Shown here one piece after another: positions 47,197 through 55,654 of a stretch of DNA of 64,000 nt. The notes under the pieces were generated by a model. It had not been told where the DNA came from. It did no database searches and saw only the letters and a program-made list of their open reading frames with translations. The stretch's first letter is position 1. The number at the start of each line of letters is the position of its first letter. This DNA comes from Thiorhodococcus drewsii AZ1 (lineage in GTDB: Bacteria > Pseudomonadota > Gammaproteobacteria > Chromatiales > Chromatiaceae). The translations under genes and the position numbers were made by a program. The stretch covers positions 1-64,000 of the forward strand of contig NZ_AFWT01000004.1 in NCBI RefSeq assembly GCF_000224065.1, read 5' to 3'.

Positions 47197-48045
47197 ATGA
47201 CATCCAGCCACCCGATCGGTGTCTTCGATTCAGGAGTCGGCGGACTCACCGTTCTGCGCGAGATCCGCCGCGAACTGCCCCACGAGGATCTGCTCTACAT
47301 CGCGGATTCAGGCCACGCCCCCTACGGCGACAAGCCCAAGGACTTCATTGAGGCCCGGGCGATCGCCATCACCGAATTCCTGATCGAGCGGGGCGCAAAG
47401 GCGATCGTGGTCGCCTGCAACACGGCGACCGGCGCGGCGGCACGGGTGCTGCGAACGCGTTATCCAATCCCATTGGTCGCCATGGAGCCGGCCATCAAAC
47501 CCGCCGTGGAGCGAACCCGATCCGGCGTGGTCGGGGTGTTGGCGACACGCCAGACACTGGCCAGCCACAACTTCTCGGTCCTGCTGCAACGGGTCGGTCA
47601 GGACGCGGACATCCAGCTACAGCCCTGCCCCGGCCTGGTCGAGCACATCGAGTCCGGCGATCGGGACAGCGACGCCATCCGCACGCTGCTGATGCGCTAT
47701 CTCGCGCCGCTCATGGAGCGTGGAGCGGACACGCTGGTGCTGGGCTGCACCCATTACCCCTATCTAACCCCGCTGATCAAGGAACTGATCGGCGATGGCG
47801 TAACCGTGCTCGACTCGGGCGCCGCCGTCGCGCGTCAGGTGCGTCGCCGTCTGGACGAGGCCAACCTGCTCGCGCCCGCCGAGCGCAACGGCCAGGAACG
47901 AATCTGGACCAGCGGACAACCGGCCAAGATCCAACCCCTGATCGACCAGCTTTGGAGCGCCGGGATTCGGGTGGAAAGGCTGCCCGAAACCATGGACGAA
48001 CCCCACACCACGCCCTTCCCGAATCTCGTCCTGGAACGGGCATAG
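47197..48045 (+). CDS. murI: Glutamate racemase
   Basis: The 282-residue product has the MurI motifs: FDSGVGGLTVLREIRRELPH, ADSGHAPYGDK, VVACNTATGAAARVL (first catalytic Cys) and LVLGCTHYPYLTPLIKE (second catalytic Cys). It supplies D-glutamate for peptidoglycan. Confidence 0.97.
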   Translation: MTSSHPIGVFDSGVGGLTVLREIRRELPHEDLLYIADSGHAPYGDKPKDFIEARAIAITEFLIERGAKAIVVACNTATGAAARVLRTRYPIPLVAMEPAIKPAVERTRSGVVGVLATRQTLASHNFSVLLQRVGQDADIQLQPCPGLVEHIESGDRDSDAIRTLLMRYLAPLMERGADTLVLGCTHYPYLTPLIKELIGDGVTVLDSGAAVARQVRRRLDEANLLAPAERNGQERIWTSGQPAKIQPLIDQLWSAGIRVERLPETMDEPHTTPFPNLVLERA

Positions 48046-48107
48046 GGCACCGCCAGTCGGAGCGATCGGCTATCCTGTCCGGAATTCATCAGGCGAGATG
48101 GGATGCC

Positions 48108-48659
48108 ATGGGCTGGAGAAGCAGCAGACAGATCGGAATCGTGGCACTAACGACGCTGGCCCTGCTTGGCACCGATGCGCGGGCGGACGAACCCTGCCTC
48201 AAGCTGGTATTCGGCCGTTATTGTCTCGGTGGCGACGTCAACGCGATCCTACAAACCACGCCGCCCCCGCTCGTCCGTCAAAACCAAGGCGACAGCCTGG
48301 CACTGGTCTATCCCGACGGCGCCAATCGACTCTACGTCCTCGCCTTCACCAACCGTATCTACAAAGTGGTGAGGGCCTACAACGTCGCCACTCAGCTACG
48401 CTTCGACGACCTCTACAACAGCCTGCGCGAAAAATACGGACCGGGCGAGGACCGCAGCCGCTTCCCCGAGTACGCCTCCACCCCAACCTCCCGACTCGCC
48501 TCCATCCGCCGCGGCGAGGGACGCGCCATCCACCACTGGACGGCCTCCTCATCCTGGTTCATCGAACTGTCCTGGACCCGAGAGATGGGCATCTCGCTCG
48601 CCTACATCGCCACCGACCTCAACGCCCGACGCGCCGCTCAGGTCGAGGGTGGGCTTTGA
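48108..48659 (+). CDS. Exported conserved hypothetical protein
   Basis: I do not recognise the family. The 183-residue product has a signal peptide (QIGIVALTTLALLGTDARAD) and a mature part with CLKLVFGRYCLGGDVNAILQ, DSLALVYPDGANRLYVLAFT and WTREMGISLAYIATDLNARR. It has one Cys pair but no known catalytic motif. The ATG at 48108 follows a GATGGGATG stretch. It stands alone after murI. Confidence 0.7.
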   Translation: MGWRSSRQIGIVALTTLALLGTDARADEPCLKLVFGRYCLGGDVNAILQTTPPPLVRQNQGDSLALVYPDGANRLYVLAFTNRIYKVVRAYNVATQLRFDDLYNSLREKYGPGEDRSRFPEYASTPTSRLASIRRGEGRAIHHWTASSSWFIELSWTREMGISLAYIATDLNARRAAQVEGGL

Positions 48660-48909
48660 CTGTCGGCTCGGATTATGAGTGGGTCGGGCGATGGCTTTGT
48701 GGACCACGTGCTCTAGCACCTCGCGGGCTCGGAACAAAGGATAGCTCCGTCGATGCAGATAATCACACGGGACGTAACACTCCAACTGATCCCGATACCT
48801 GATCAATCTCGGTGCACATTCTCCCCAGTTGTTTGACCCAAGGTACAACGCGGGACCCCAAGGCGAAGTCATACGAGCGGCGATCGTCAAGTAGCGACTT
48901 TCAGGCTCA

Positions 48910-49242
48910 TCACCGATTGTGAGAGCGAAGGTCTTCAGCCACGTCACGCAGTACCTTGGGGTTTCGTCTGGCAATCGCGAGTAGCGTCCGTGCAGCACCG
49001 CTTGGCTGTTTTCTACCCTGTTCCCAGCCCTGTAAAGTACGAACAGACACGCCGAGCAGCTGAGCAAACTGGGCCTGAGAGAGTCCCGTTTCCTGTCTTG
49101 CGGCAAGGGCTGGAGGCCATACCACGCATCCTTCCCCGGCCTTCATCTCTTTAACGGCCTGGAGTAAATCCGCCGCGAGATCACGTTTGGCCTCGTAAGC
49201 CTCGATCTCTTTTTCGTTCAATGGATCAACGTTCGAGGACAC
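48910..49242 (-). CDS. HigA-like helix-turn-helix antitoxin
   Basis: The 110-residue product has a central Xre/HigA-type helix-turn-helix (ALAARQETGLSQAQFAQLLG then VSVRTLQGWEQGRKQPSGAA). Its start overlaps the 3' end of the toxin gene by 17 bp (49226-49242). HigA-type antitoxins bind the toxin and repress the operon. The toxin-first order is the usual HigBA arrangement. Confidence 0.85.
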   Translation of the reverse strand: MSSNVDPLNEKEIEAYEAKRDLAADLLQAVKEMKAGEGCVVWPPALAARQETGLSQAQFAQLLGVSVRTLQGWEQGRKQPSGAARTLLAIARRNPKVLRDVAEDLRSHNR

Positions 49243-49537
49243 AGCGTATCTCCTTGAGTTTTGGGCCAGTGAGGTTATCTGTCTTCGACTTGGCGTACAA
49301 CGTCAGAAGAATCAGCTCACCGGCGGCGGTTCGCGTGTAATAGATGACTCTGACACCACCGGATTTACCGGATCCAGCCCGTCTCCAGCGTACCTTACGT
49401 AACCCTCCTGAGTCCGGAATCACATCTCCAGCGTCAGGATTATCGGCAATATAAGCGGCGAAGCCACCACGTTCGTCCTCCGTCCAATACAAAGGCCATT
49501 GCTTCTGAAACAAAGGGGTCTCGATCACGGTCAGCAT
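49226..49537 (-). CDS. RelE/HigB-like toxin
   Basis: The 103-residue product has the RelE/HigB pattern: ETPLFQKQWPLYWTEDERGG, GGLRKVRWRRAGSGKSGGVR, VIYYTRTAAGELILLTLYAK and SKTDNLTGPKLKEIR. HigB toxins cleave mRNA on the ribosome. It is followed by an overlapping antitoxin gene. The ATG at 49537 is chosen because MLTVIETP matches HigB starts; a longer frame to 49633 exists. No transposon is nearby. Confidence 0.85.
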   Translation of the reverse strand: MLTVIETPLFQKQWPLYWTEDERGGFAAYIADNPDAGDVIPDSGGLRKVRWRRAGSGKSGGVRVIYYTRTAAGELILLTLYAKSKTDNLTGPKLKEIRCVLER

Positions 49538-49700
49538 CAAGCCAATGTACGCCCAAGGAGTAGCTCCGTCCATCGCGCCGAAAGAAGGTGGTATTGCTGC
49601 AGATACGAGCGGAGCGTCGGTTGACGGAAGCAACGCAGTATTAATTCAAGCCACTCGCAAATTGCTTGTCGAACGGCTGCCCCGATCAGAACGGCATCTA

Positions 49701-51053
49701 TCACACCCCACCACACCTGTCGACCGGCTCGGCGATCAGGCTTGCGCCGGTTTCATCGATTGCAGTAAGACGCACGTCGCACAGTTGATTGCTTGCGATG
49801 GGCAGACCTGGGGCGATGCGCACGGGCAGATAGTTGGGGGTGTAGCCGCTGCGGCCGACGTCGGGTGGCAGAGCCGGCGGTCCCTCGAACAGCACCTGGG
49901 CGCGGGTGCCGATCTGTTCGCGCAGTCGGTCGAGTCGCAGCGCATCGGCCAGGGTCTTGAGTTCCTGGCAGCGCCGCTTGCGGGTCTCGGCGTCTACCCG
50001 ATCCGGCAACCCGGCCGCGAGCGTGCCGGCCCTGGGCGAGAAGCCGAAGACATGGATCTGGGCGAACCGCATCGTACGGACGAAGTCCAGCGTCTGGCGC
50101 CAGTCGTCCTCGGTCTCGCCGGGGAAGCCGACGATGATGTCGGTGGTCAGGTTCAGATCGGGCACTGCGGCCCGGCCCGCGCCGACCAGCCGCGCAAACT
50201 CGTCCGTTTTGCAGCGGCGCGCCATGCGCTTCAACACCGCATCCGATCCGCTCTGCAGCGGCAGATGCAGATGGGGCATGAGCCGGCCGTTCTCGAACAG
50301 ACGCCAGAAGCCCTCGGGCAGATCCCAGGGTTCGAGCGACCCCAAGCGGATGCGGGCGACATCGGTCTCTGCCAGCAAGCGCGCGATCAGATCGGCCAGA
50401 TCGGTCCCCAGATCGCTGCCGTAGCCGCCCAGATGAACGCCGCTCAGCACCACTTCTTGGATGCCGTTGCTCGCCAGCCGATTGACGGTCTCCAGCACCT
50501 CGGGAATCGCGCGGCTGCGCTCCTCGCCGCGCGCCTGGGTGGTGATGCAGAAGGTGCATTGGTAGCGGCAGCCGTCCTGAACCTTGACGAAGGCACGCTG
50601 ACGCCCACGGGTGAAGAGCGAGGCCGCCGCGTCGTCGATCGCCAGTTCGGGCATGGCCGGAATCGCCAATGCGTCGAGCGCGATCTCGACCAGCCGATCC
50701 TTGTCGCGGTTGCTCACGACCAGATCGACGCCCGACTCGCGGGCCAGGGCCTCGGCCTCAAGCGCCGCCAGACAGCCACTGACCACCAGACGCGCCGCCG
50801 GGTTGGCGCGATGGGCGCGGCGCAGGATCTGGCGCGACTTGCGGACCGCCTCCTGGGTGACGGCGCAGCTGTTGATCACCACCAGATCGGCCGGCTCGCC
50901 GTCCCCGACGACGCGGAATCCACGACGCTCGAACTCCCGGCTCCAGCCTTCGAGCTCGGCCTCGTTGAGACGGCAGCCGAGCGTTTCGAGACGCACGCCC
51001 CTGGAGCTGGATGGGCAAGACAAGGCCTGCCGCCCCTCGAACTGCACGGACAT
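49701..51053 (-). CDS. mtaB: tRNA t6A37 methylthiotransferase
   Basis: The 450-residue product is a radical SAM methylthiotransferase. It has the N-terminal UPF0004 cysteines (TLGCRLNEAE, INSCAVT, VSGCLA), the radical SAM site DGCRYQCTFCITTQARG, the LHLPLQSGSDAVLKRMAR motif and a C-terminal TRAM-like part. The lack of MiaB- or RimO-specific phrases and the close match to the MtaB group support mtaB. It thiomethylates t6A37 in tRNA. Its ATG overlaps the TAA of the upstream gene by one base. Confidence 0.92.
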   Translation of the reverse strand: MSVQFEGRQALSCPSSSRGVRLETLGCRLNEAELEGWSREFERRGFRVVGDGEPADLVVINSCAVTQEAVRKSRQILRRAHRANPAARLVVSGCLAALEAEALARESGVDLVVSNRDKDRLVEIALDALAIPAMPELAIDDAAASLFTRGRQRAFVKVQDGCRYQCTFCITTQARGEERSRAIPEVLETVNRLASNGIQEVVLSGVHLGGYGSDLGTDLADLIARLLAETDVARIRLGSLEPWDLPEGFWRLFENGRLMPHLHLPLQSGSDAVLKRMARRCKTDEFARLVGAGRAAVPDLNLTTDIIVGFPGETEDDWRQTLDFVRTMRFAQIHVFGFSPRAGTLAAGLPDRVDAETRKRRCQELKTLADALRLDRLREQIGTRAQVLFEGPPALPPDVGRSGYTPNYLPVRIAPGLPIASNQLCDVRLTAIDETGASLIAEPVDRCGGV

Positions 51054-51472
51054 TAGGCGACCGCCGTGCTTCCGTCACCCGCCATGCCGGGCGGTGGTGG
51101 CGGAGTCGGCGAATTCTGATGCAGCACCAGTCGCCATCCGTCGGTATCTCGACGGAAGACGTTGGTGGCATAGATGGGCGGAGGCACCTGAGCCCCCGGC
51201 GCGGCGACGACACGCTCCTCGACCAGATGGATGGCCAGGTCGCCATTCTCGATCCAACCGAAATGCCGCACCTCTAGATCGAAGCGCCCGCCCTGCTCGA
51301 AGAGGGTCCGCCACAAGAGCGGCACCTGCGCACCGATCGCCATCGGTGTCATGGGCAGCAGACAGGCGATTCCGTCCTCGTCGCCCCAAACGCGGGACAT
51401 CGCCTCGGCGTCCCCGGATTCGAGTGCGTCGTAATAGGCGTCTTCGGCATCTTGCGGTGTTTCGTAGGTCAT
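51053..51472 (-). CDS. SnoaL/NTF2-like domain protein
   Basis: A 139-residue soluble protein with the SnoaL-like/NTF2 pattern: ETPQDAEDAYYDALESGDAE, MSRVWGDEDGIACLLPM, FDLEVRHFGWIENGDLAIHL and WRLVLHQNSPTPPPPPG. Its stop overlaps the mtaB start (TAATG). No specific ligand or reaction can be read. Confidence 0.85.
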   Translation of the reverse strand: MTYETPQDAEDAYYDALESGDAEAMSRVWGDEDGIACLLPMTPMAIGAQVPLLWRTLFEQGGRFDLEVRHFGWIENGDLAIHLVEERVVAAPGAQVPPPIYATNVFRRDTDGWRLVLHQNSPTPPPPPGMAGDGSTAVA

Positions 51473-51512
51473 GCGGAGAGGTTCCTCGTCGCGGACAAAA
51501 GGCTAAGTTGAA

Positions 51513-51600
51513 CCGCAAAGACGCAAAGAGCGCAAAGGATTTCGCTCCCTCGTCCGGTCGCGGGCCGACACCCGTCCGAGAATGCCTCGCGTCTTTGCGG
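51513..51600. repeat. CGCAAAG repeat with distal inverted copy
   Basis: Three copies of CGCAAAG lie at 51514-51537 (CCGCAAAGACGC with a following CGCAAAG), and GCGTCTTTGCGG at 51589-51600 is the inverse complement of CCGCAAAGACGC. I recall similar CGCAAAG elements from intergenic DNA of other Proteobacteria. They sit between the SnoaL-like and Hsp20-like genes. Confidence 0.8.
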
Positions 51601-51608
51601 CCCCAGCC

Positions 51609-52214
51609 TCAGGGTCGAGCCGGCCAGCCGCCGTTCGGGGTGGCGGCGCGCGGGATGCGCACTTGGATGACGCCATCCTCGATCTCGGTGGACATGGCGG
51701 ACAGATCGGCATCGCGCGGCAGACCGACCCGGCGGCTCGCCGCGCCGTGCGAGACACTGTAGCTGCTCGCATAGCCGCCATTGGGCAGTTGATTCTCGCG
51801 ATCGACGCGGCGCTCGGTATCGTAGCGGATCAACAGGCCCTGTCCGGCGGGACGAATCTCGACCGCATCGGGTTCGATGTTCTGTAGCAAGACGTCGACG
51901 ACATAGGCATCACCACGCAGCGCGCGGCGAATTTCGAGTTGGGGCCAGAGCGAGAGGGTTCTTTGCGGGAGTCCCTCGGGCAGGGTGCGCGCCTCGGGAA
52001 CGGATGGAGCGGATCGGACACCCGGCACGCCGGGAGGCTGAGGAACGACGCCAGGCGCGCCCGGATATCCCGGCCATGCTGGACCATAGACGGGCACGGA
52101 AAAGGGACCCTGGGGCTCGGGATAGCCATAGGGTGCTGGACCGTAGGACGTCCAGGCGAGGGCCAGGCCAGGCAGACCGATAAGGGCGACGGCGATCAGC
52201 GGGATCTTGCGCAT
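51609..52214 (-). CDS. Exported Hsp20/alpha-crystallin-like protein
   Basis: The 201-residue product starts with a signal peptide (MRKIPLIAVALIGLPGLALA), then a Pro/Gly/Tyr-rich region (about 22-75) and an Hsp20-like alpha-crystallin fold (about 95-195; EIRRALRGDAYVVDVLLQNI, VEIRPAGQGLLIRYDTERR, RRVGLPRDADLSAMSTEIED and GVIQVRIPRA). Hsp20 proteins are normally cytoplasmic, so a signal peptide is unusual and suggests a periplasmic chaperone-like role. The ATG at 52214 has a GGAG site. No partner gene is adjacent. Confidence 0.8.
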   Translation of the reverse strand: MRKIPLIAVALIGLPGLALAWTSYGPAPYGYPEPQGPFSVPVYGPAWPGYPGAPGVVPQPPGVPGVRSAPSVPEARTLPEGLPQRTLSLWPQLEIRRALRGDAYVVDVLLQNIEPDAVEIRPAGQGLLIRYDTERRVDRENQLPNGGYASSYSVSHGAASRRVGLPRDADLSAMSTEIEDGVIQVRIPRAATPNGGWPARP

Positions 52215-52307
52215 GGGCAACTCCGGATAGGGTGAGATGGACACATGGGCGAGACTCGGGGGCCGCCAACTGGCGGCTTTCCCCGATGAAGTATAGGTTG
52301 GCCGCTC

Positions 52308-52784
52308 TCAGAGACGCACCCGCCAGGTCGGGCGGTCCTGGTCGTCGATCAACCCCTCGGCCAGCAGCCAGGCGCGGGCGTCCTCGGCATCGCGCTCGAA
52401 CCAGTCGCGTGTCGATCCCAAACGAAAGCTGTAGCCCCAGGCGTCCATGTCGGCGAACAGACGTTCGCGACCGACACCTGCGATGGCATCGGCCAGCAGC
52501 ACCTGGAGATAGCAGACCGCGTTCTCCTCGGCGTCGTCGCCACCGGCATCCGTATGCAGTCGCTCGCGGCGTTTCCGATCGAGACAGATCCAGTGACAGG
52601 CCTCGTGCAGGATGGAATGCAGCGGCGTCTCGGGCTGCGCATAGAGACAATCGCCGACCAGACCGGCCTCGGGATCGCCCCAATAGGAGCCCGGGATGGG
52701 CGTGTCCTGGCTCACAATCCGGACATCGAGCCCGAAACGTCCAAGCAGTTCACGGACGATAGCTTCCTCGGCGAGAATGAACAC
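52308..52784 (-). CDS. Putative zinc metallopeptidase-like protein (HExxH)
   Basis: A 158-residue protein with HEACH in the segment PLHSILHEACHWICLDRKRR, fitting an HExxH zinc site, and a possible third ligand in DDAEENAVCYLQVLL. I do not recognise a named family. The GTG at 52784 is chosen because AGGGGAGGG precedes it; the ATG at 52802 has no ribosome site. It is divergent from the MurE-like gene, with only 9-27 bp between starts, so one start or the shared promoter must be tight. Confidence 0.65.
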   Translation of the reverse strand: MFILAEEAIVRELLGRFGLDVRIVSQDTPIPGSYWGDPEAGLVGDCLYAQPETPLHSILHEACHWICLDRKRRERLHTDAGGDDAEENAVCYLQVLLADAIAGVGRERLFADMDAWGYSFRLGSTRDWFERDAEDARAWLLAEGLIDDQDRPTWRVRL

Positions 52785-52811
52785 GCGCGCCCTCCCCTTC
52801 ATTACGAATCG

Positions 52812-54272
52812 ATGCGACCCACGGCCATGTCAAACGAACCGCTCTACCAGTTGCTCGCCACCACCGATTTCGCCTGGAGGCGCGAGCCCATCCAACCACC
52901 GCGATTGACCAACATCCAGTGGCGCGCGGACAGTTGCGATCCGGGTTCCATCCTCTTCTTTCGGCGCTTCGACGACGGTCGGAGCGACCGCGAGATCCTG
53001 GAACGCTATCTCGCACGCAGCGCCTTCTCGGTGCTGGTCGTCAACCGCATGCTGGACTGTTTCGACCGGCTGCCCGGCAAGGCGATCTATGTCACCCGCC
53101 AGCACGACTGGGCCGAGACGGTGAGCCGTTTCTGCGATCTCGCCTATCCGCTGGACACCACATCGATCGACTTCATCGGCGTCACGGGCACCAACGGCAA
53201 GACGACGACGGTCAAGTATCTCGAATCCATCCTCTCCGCGCACGGACGGCGGGTGCTCTCGATCGGCACGCTGGGCGTCTTTCTCGACGGCGCACGCCTA
53301 ACCGAGACCGGATTCACCTCGCCGCCCCAGATCGAGCTGCGCCGCCTGCTGCATGACCATCGGGAGCGCTATGATCTGGTGGCGATGGAGGCCAGCAGTC
53401 ATGCCTTGGACCAGGAGCGGATCCATGGCATTCCCTTCCAGAATGCGGGCTGGACCAATTTCACCCAGGATCACCTCGACTATCACCATGACGAGGCGGC
53501 CTATTTCGACGCCAAGGCACGCATCCTGGATCTGATCCAGCCGGATGGACGGCTCTATTGCTCCAGCGCGGCGGTCGTCGAGCGTCTGCAGGAACGTGGC
53601 GCGCCCAGGGTGGCGGTCGAGCTGCTTCATCCGGATCCGCTCCCACCCGAGGCGCTCGCCGCCAAGCCCTTTCTGGCGCTGGAATACAACGGTCAAAACT
53701 ATGCACTGGCGTGCGCGCTGGCGGACGACGTGCTGGGCGACGGCGAGGCCGAAAACCCGCACTGGCGCCATCTCCAGGCGGTGGACGGGCGCTTCGAGTG
53801 CCAGGTGATCGGCAATCGCACCATCGTGATCGACTTCGCCCATACGCCGGATGCGCTCGACACCATCCTGCGCGCCATCCGTGCCGGCTTCCCCCAGGCG
53901 CGCGTCCTGACCCTCTTCGGCTGCGGCGGCGACCGCGATCACGGCAAACGCCCGCTGATGGGGGCTGCGGTCGCAAGGTACTCGGACCAGATGATCGTCA
54001 CCTCGGACAACCCGCGCACCGAGGATCCGGCGACCATCGTCGCCGACATCCTGACCGGCATGCCCGAGGAGGGACACGAGGTCATCCTCGACCGCGCCGC
54101 CGCCATCGCCCATCTGTTCGACTGGCTGGACGCCCGCCCGGCCGAGGAGCCGTGGGTCGCCCTGATCGCCGGCAAGGGACACGAGCGCTATATCGACCGC
54201 GACGGACACAAGGTCTATTTCAGCGACCAGGACGAGGTCGCGCGCAATCTGCGGCGTCTGAACTGGAGCTGA
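52812..54272 (+). CDS. MurE-like Mur ligase outside the dcw cluster
   Basis: The product carries the Mur ligase motifs: GVTGTNGKTTTVKYLESIL (P-loop), MEASSHALDQERIHGIPF, DFAHTPDALDTIL, FGCGGDRDHGKRPLMGAAV and TSDNPRTEDP (the DNPR motif of meso-diaminopimelate-adding MurE). Its N-terminal domain is atypical. It ligates an amino acid to a UDP-sugar peptide by homology. No other mur division genes surround it, so it may be a paralogue with another role. The ATG at 52812 or that at 52827 may be the start; neither has a clear ribosome site. Confidence 0.75.
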   Translation: MRPTAMSNEPLYQLLATTDFAWRREPIQPPRLTNIQWRADSCDPGSILFFRRFDDGRSDREILERYLARSAFSVLVVNRMLDCFDRLPGKAIYVTRQHDWAETVSRFCDLAYPLDTTSIDFIGVTGTNGKTTTVKYLESILSAHGRRVLSIGTLGVFLDGARLTETGFTSPPQIELRRLLHDHRERYDLVAMEASSHALDQERIHGIPFQNAGWTNFTQDHLDYHHDEAAYFDAKARILDLIQPDGRLYCSSAAVVERLQERGAPRVAVELLHPDPLPPEALAAKPFLALEYNGQNYALACALADDVLGDGEAENPHWRHLQAVDGRFECQVIGNRTIVIDFAHTPDALDTILRAIRAGFPQARVLTLFGCGGDRDHGKRPLMGAAVARYSDQMIVTSDNPRTEDPATIVADILTGMPEEGHEVILDRAAAIAHLFDWLDARPAEEPWVALIAGKGHERYIDRDGHKVYFSDQDEVARNLRRLNWS

Positions 54273-54315
54273 CGAACGGCATCGCCACGCAACCCCGAGG
54301 ACAGGAGACGCCCGC

Positions 54316-55506
54316 ATGCGCCGACTCTATTCCATCCCAGCCGGGCTGCTGCTCGGGATTCTGCTCGCCCTCCTCGTCCCGGCCGGGGCACCCTATGTCG
54401 CCTGGCTGGGTCAGATCTTCGTCTCGCTGCTCAAGCTGCTCATTCTGCCGCTGATCCTGGTCTCCATCTATGCCACGATCTCGGACTCCGCCGATCTGAA
54501 ACAGATCGGCGGACGCGCCCTGCTCTACTATCTCTTCACCTCGACCATGGCGGCGGGCCTGGGCACCCTCCTTGGCCTGACGCTCTCCCAGGGCATTCCG
54601 GCCGGACTGCTGGACCTGGAGCAGGTTCCGACGAGCGGAGCGGGCTTCAGTCTCGACTATCTGATCGGCAACCTGATCCCGACCAACCTCTTCGCCGCGC
54701 TGGCCGAGGGCAACGTACTGCAGATCGTCTTCGTCGCCCTGGTGGCGGCGCTGGCCTCGCGACATATCGCCGAATCCCACCGAAAGACGCTGATCGGTGG
54801 CGCCCAGGCGCTGGATGCGCTCCTGATGCAGCTGCTGCAAGGGGTGCTGCGCGGGGCGCCGATCGGCATCGCGGCGCTGGTCTATGCCAGCCTCGCCGGG
54901 ATGGATTGGGACGGGATCTTCGAGCTGCGCGCCTTCGTCTGGGCGGTCGCGCTCGCCGCCGGTCTGCATGCGTTGGTGGTCCTGCCGGGCCTCTATCGCG
55001 TGCGCACCGGGCGCTCGCCCTGGGCGTTCAGCCTCGCCTGCCGCGCACCGCTGACCACCGCGCTGTCCACCGCATCCAGCTCGGCGACCTATCCGGTCTC
55101 CAAGCAGGCGCTGGAGTCGGCCGGCGTCAGCGAGCGCGTCACCAGCTTCACCCTGCCGCTGGGCGCGACGCTCAACATGGACGGCTCGGCGCTCTATCAG
55201 GCGATCCTGCTGATCTTCATGTCGCAGCTCGCCGGCGCCGACCTGAGCGTTGCTCAGGCGCTCTTCATCGTCCTGCTGACCATGGCCTCCTCCGCCGGAA
55301 CGGCCGGCATTCCGGGCGGAGGAATCGCCATGATGGCCTTCATGCTGGACCTGCTCGGACTGCCTCAGACCTATCTGGCGCTCTATCTGGTCGTCGACCG
55401 CTTCTTCGACTATCCCATCACAGCGATCAACGTCTGGGGCGACCTGATCGTCGCCGCCGTGGTCGACGGGGATCTTGCCAAAGACGCGGCAAGCGCCCCC
55501 GGATGA
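54316..55506 (+). CDS. Dicarboxylate/amino acid:cation symporter (DAACS family)
   Basis: The 396-residue inner-membrane protein has about eight helices and DAACS features: LLKLLILPLILVSIYATI near the N-terminus, STASSSATYPVSKQALESAG (Ser-rich hairpin 1), NMDGSALYQAILLIFMSQLA and MASSAGTAGIPGGGIAMMAF. It imports glutamate, aspartate or a C4-dicarboxylate with Na+ or H+. It begins 43 bp after the MurE-like gene and may be transcribed with it. Confidence 0.93.
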   Translation: MRRLYSIPAGLLLGILLALLVPAGAPYVAWLGQIFVSLLKLLILPLILVSIYATISDSADLKQIGGRALLYYLFTSTMAAGLGTLLGLTLSQGIPAGLLDLEQVPTSGAGFSLDYLIGNLIPTNLFAALAEGNVLQIVFVALVAALASRHIAESHRKTLIGGAQALDALLMQLLQGVLRGAPIGIAALVYASLAGMDWDGIFELRAFVWAVALAAGLHALVVLPGLYRVRTGRSPWAFSLACRAPLTTALSTASSSATYPVSKQALESAGVSERVTSFTLPLGATLNMDGSALYQAILLIFMSQLAGADLSVAQALFIVLLTMASSAGTAGIPGGGIAMMAFMLDLLGLPQTYLALYLVVDRFFDYPITAINVWGDLIVAAVVDGDLAKDAASAPG

Positions 55507-55517
55507 CTGACGCGTCG

Positions 55518-55544
55518 CCTGGGTAGAGCGCAGCGCAACCCAGG
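55518..55544. repeat. Intergenic palindromic element, copy 4
   Basis: CCTGGGT and its complement ACCCAGG flank a 13-base core (AGAGCGCAGCGCA). It is the best-preserved copy of the element family seen at 13341 and 17593-17670, in the same orientation as the 17593 copy. It follows the symporter gene and may act as its terminator. Confidence 0.85.
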
Positions 55545-55654
55545 AAACCGCGCCAGCCCGAAGTCTCGCCGGAAGCTGACAGGATGTGAATGACACCCGT
55601 GAATAACGCGATACACTCTGGTGAATGTCGACGACTTGGCCTCCAGCGACCGCT

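Noticed and set aside
48549-49106. Minus-strand open frame of 185 codons across the gap after 48660.
   Set aside because: It overlaps two real genes in other frames and has no motif I recognise. The 48660-48909 gap is treated as non-coding; I see nothing else in it.
49545-51056. A 503-codon plus-strand frame opposite mtaB.
   Set aside because: Antisense shadow; the minus strand carries the radical SAM and UPF0004 cysteine motifs.
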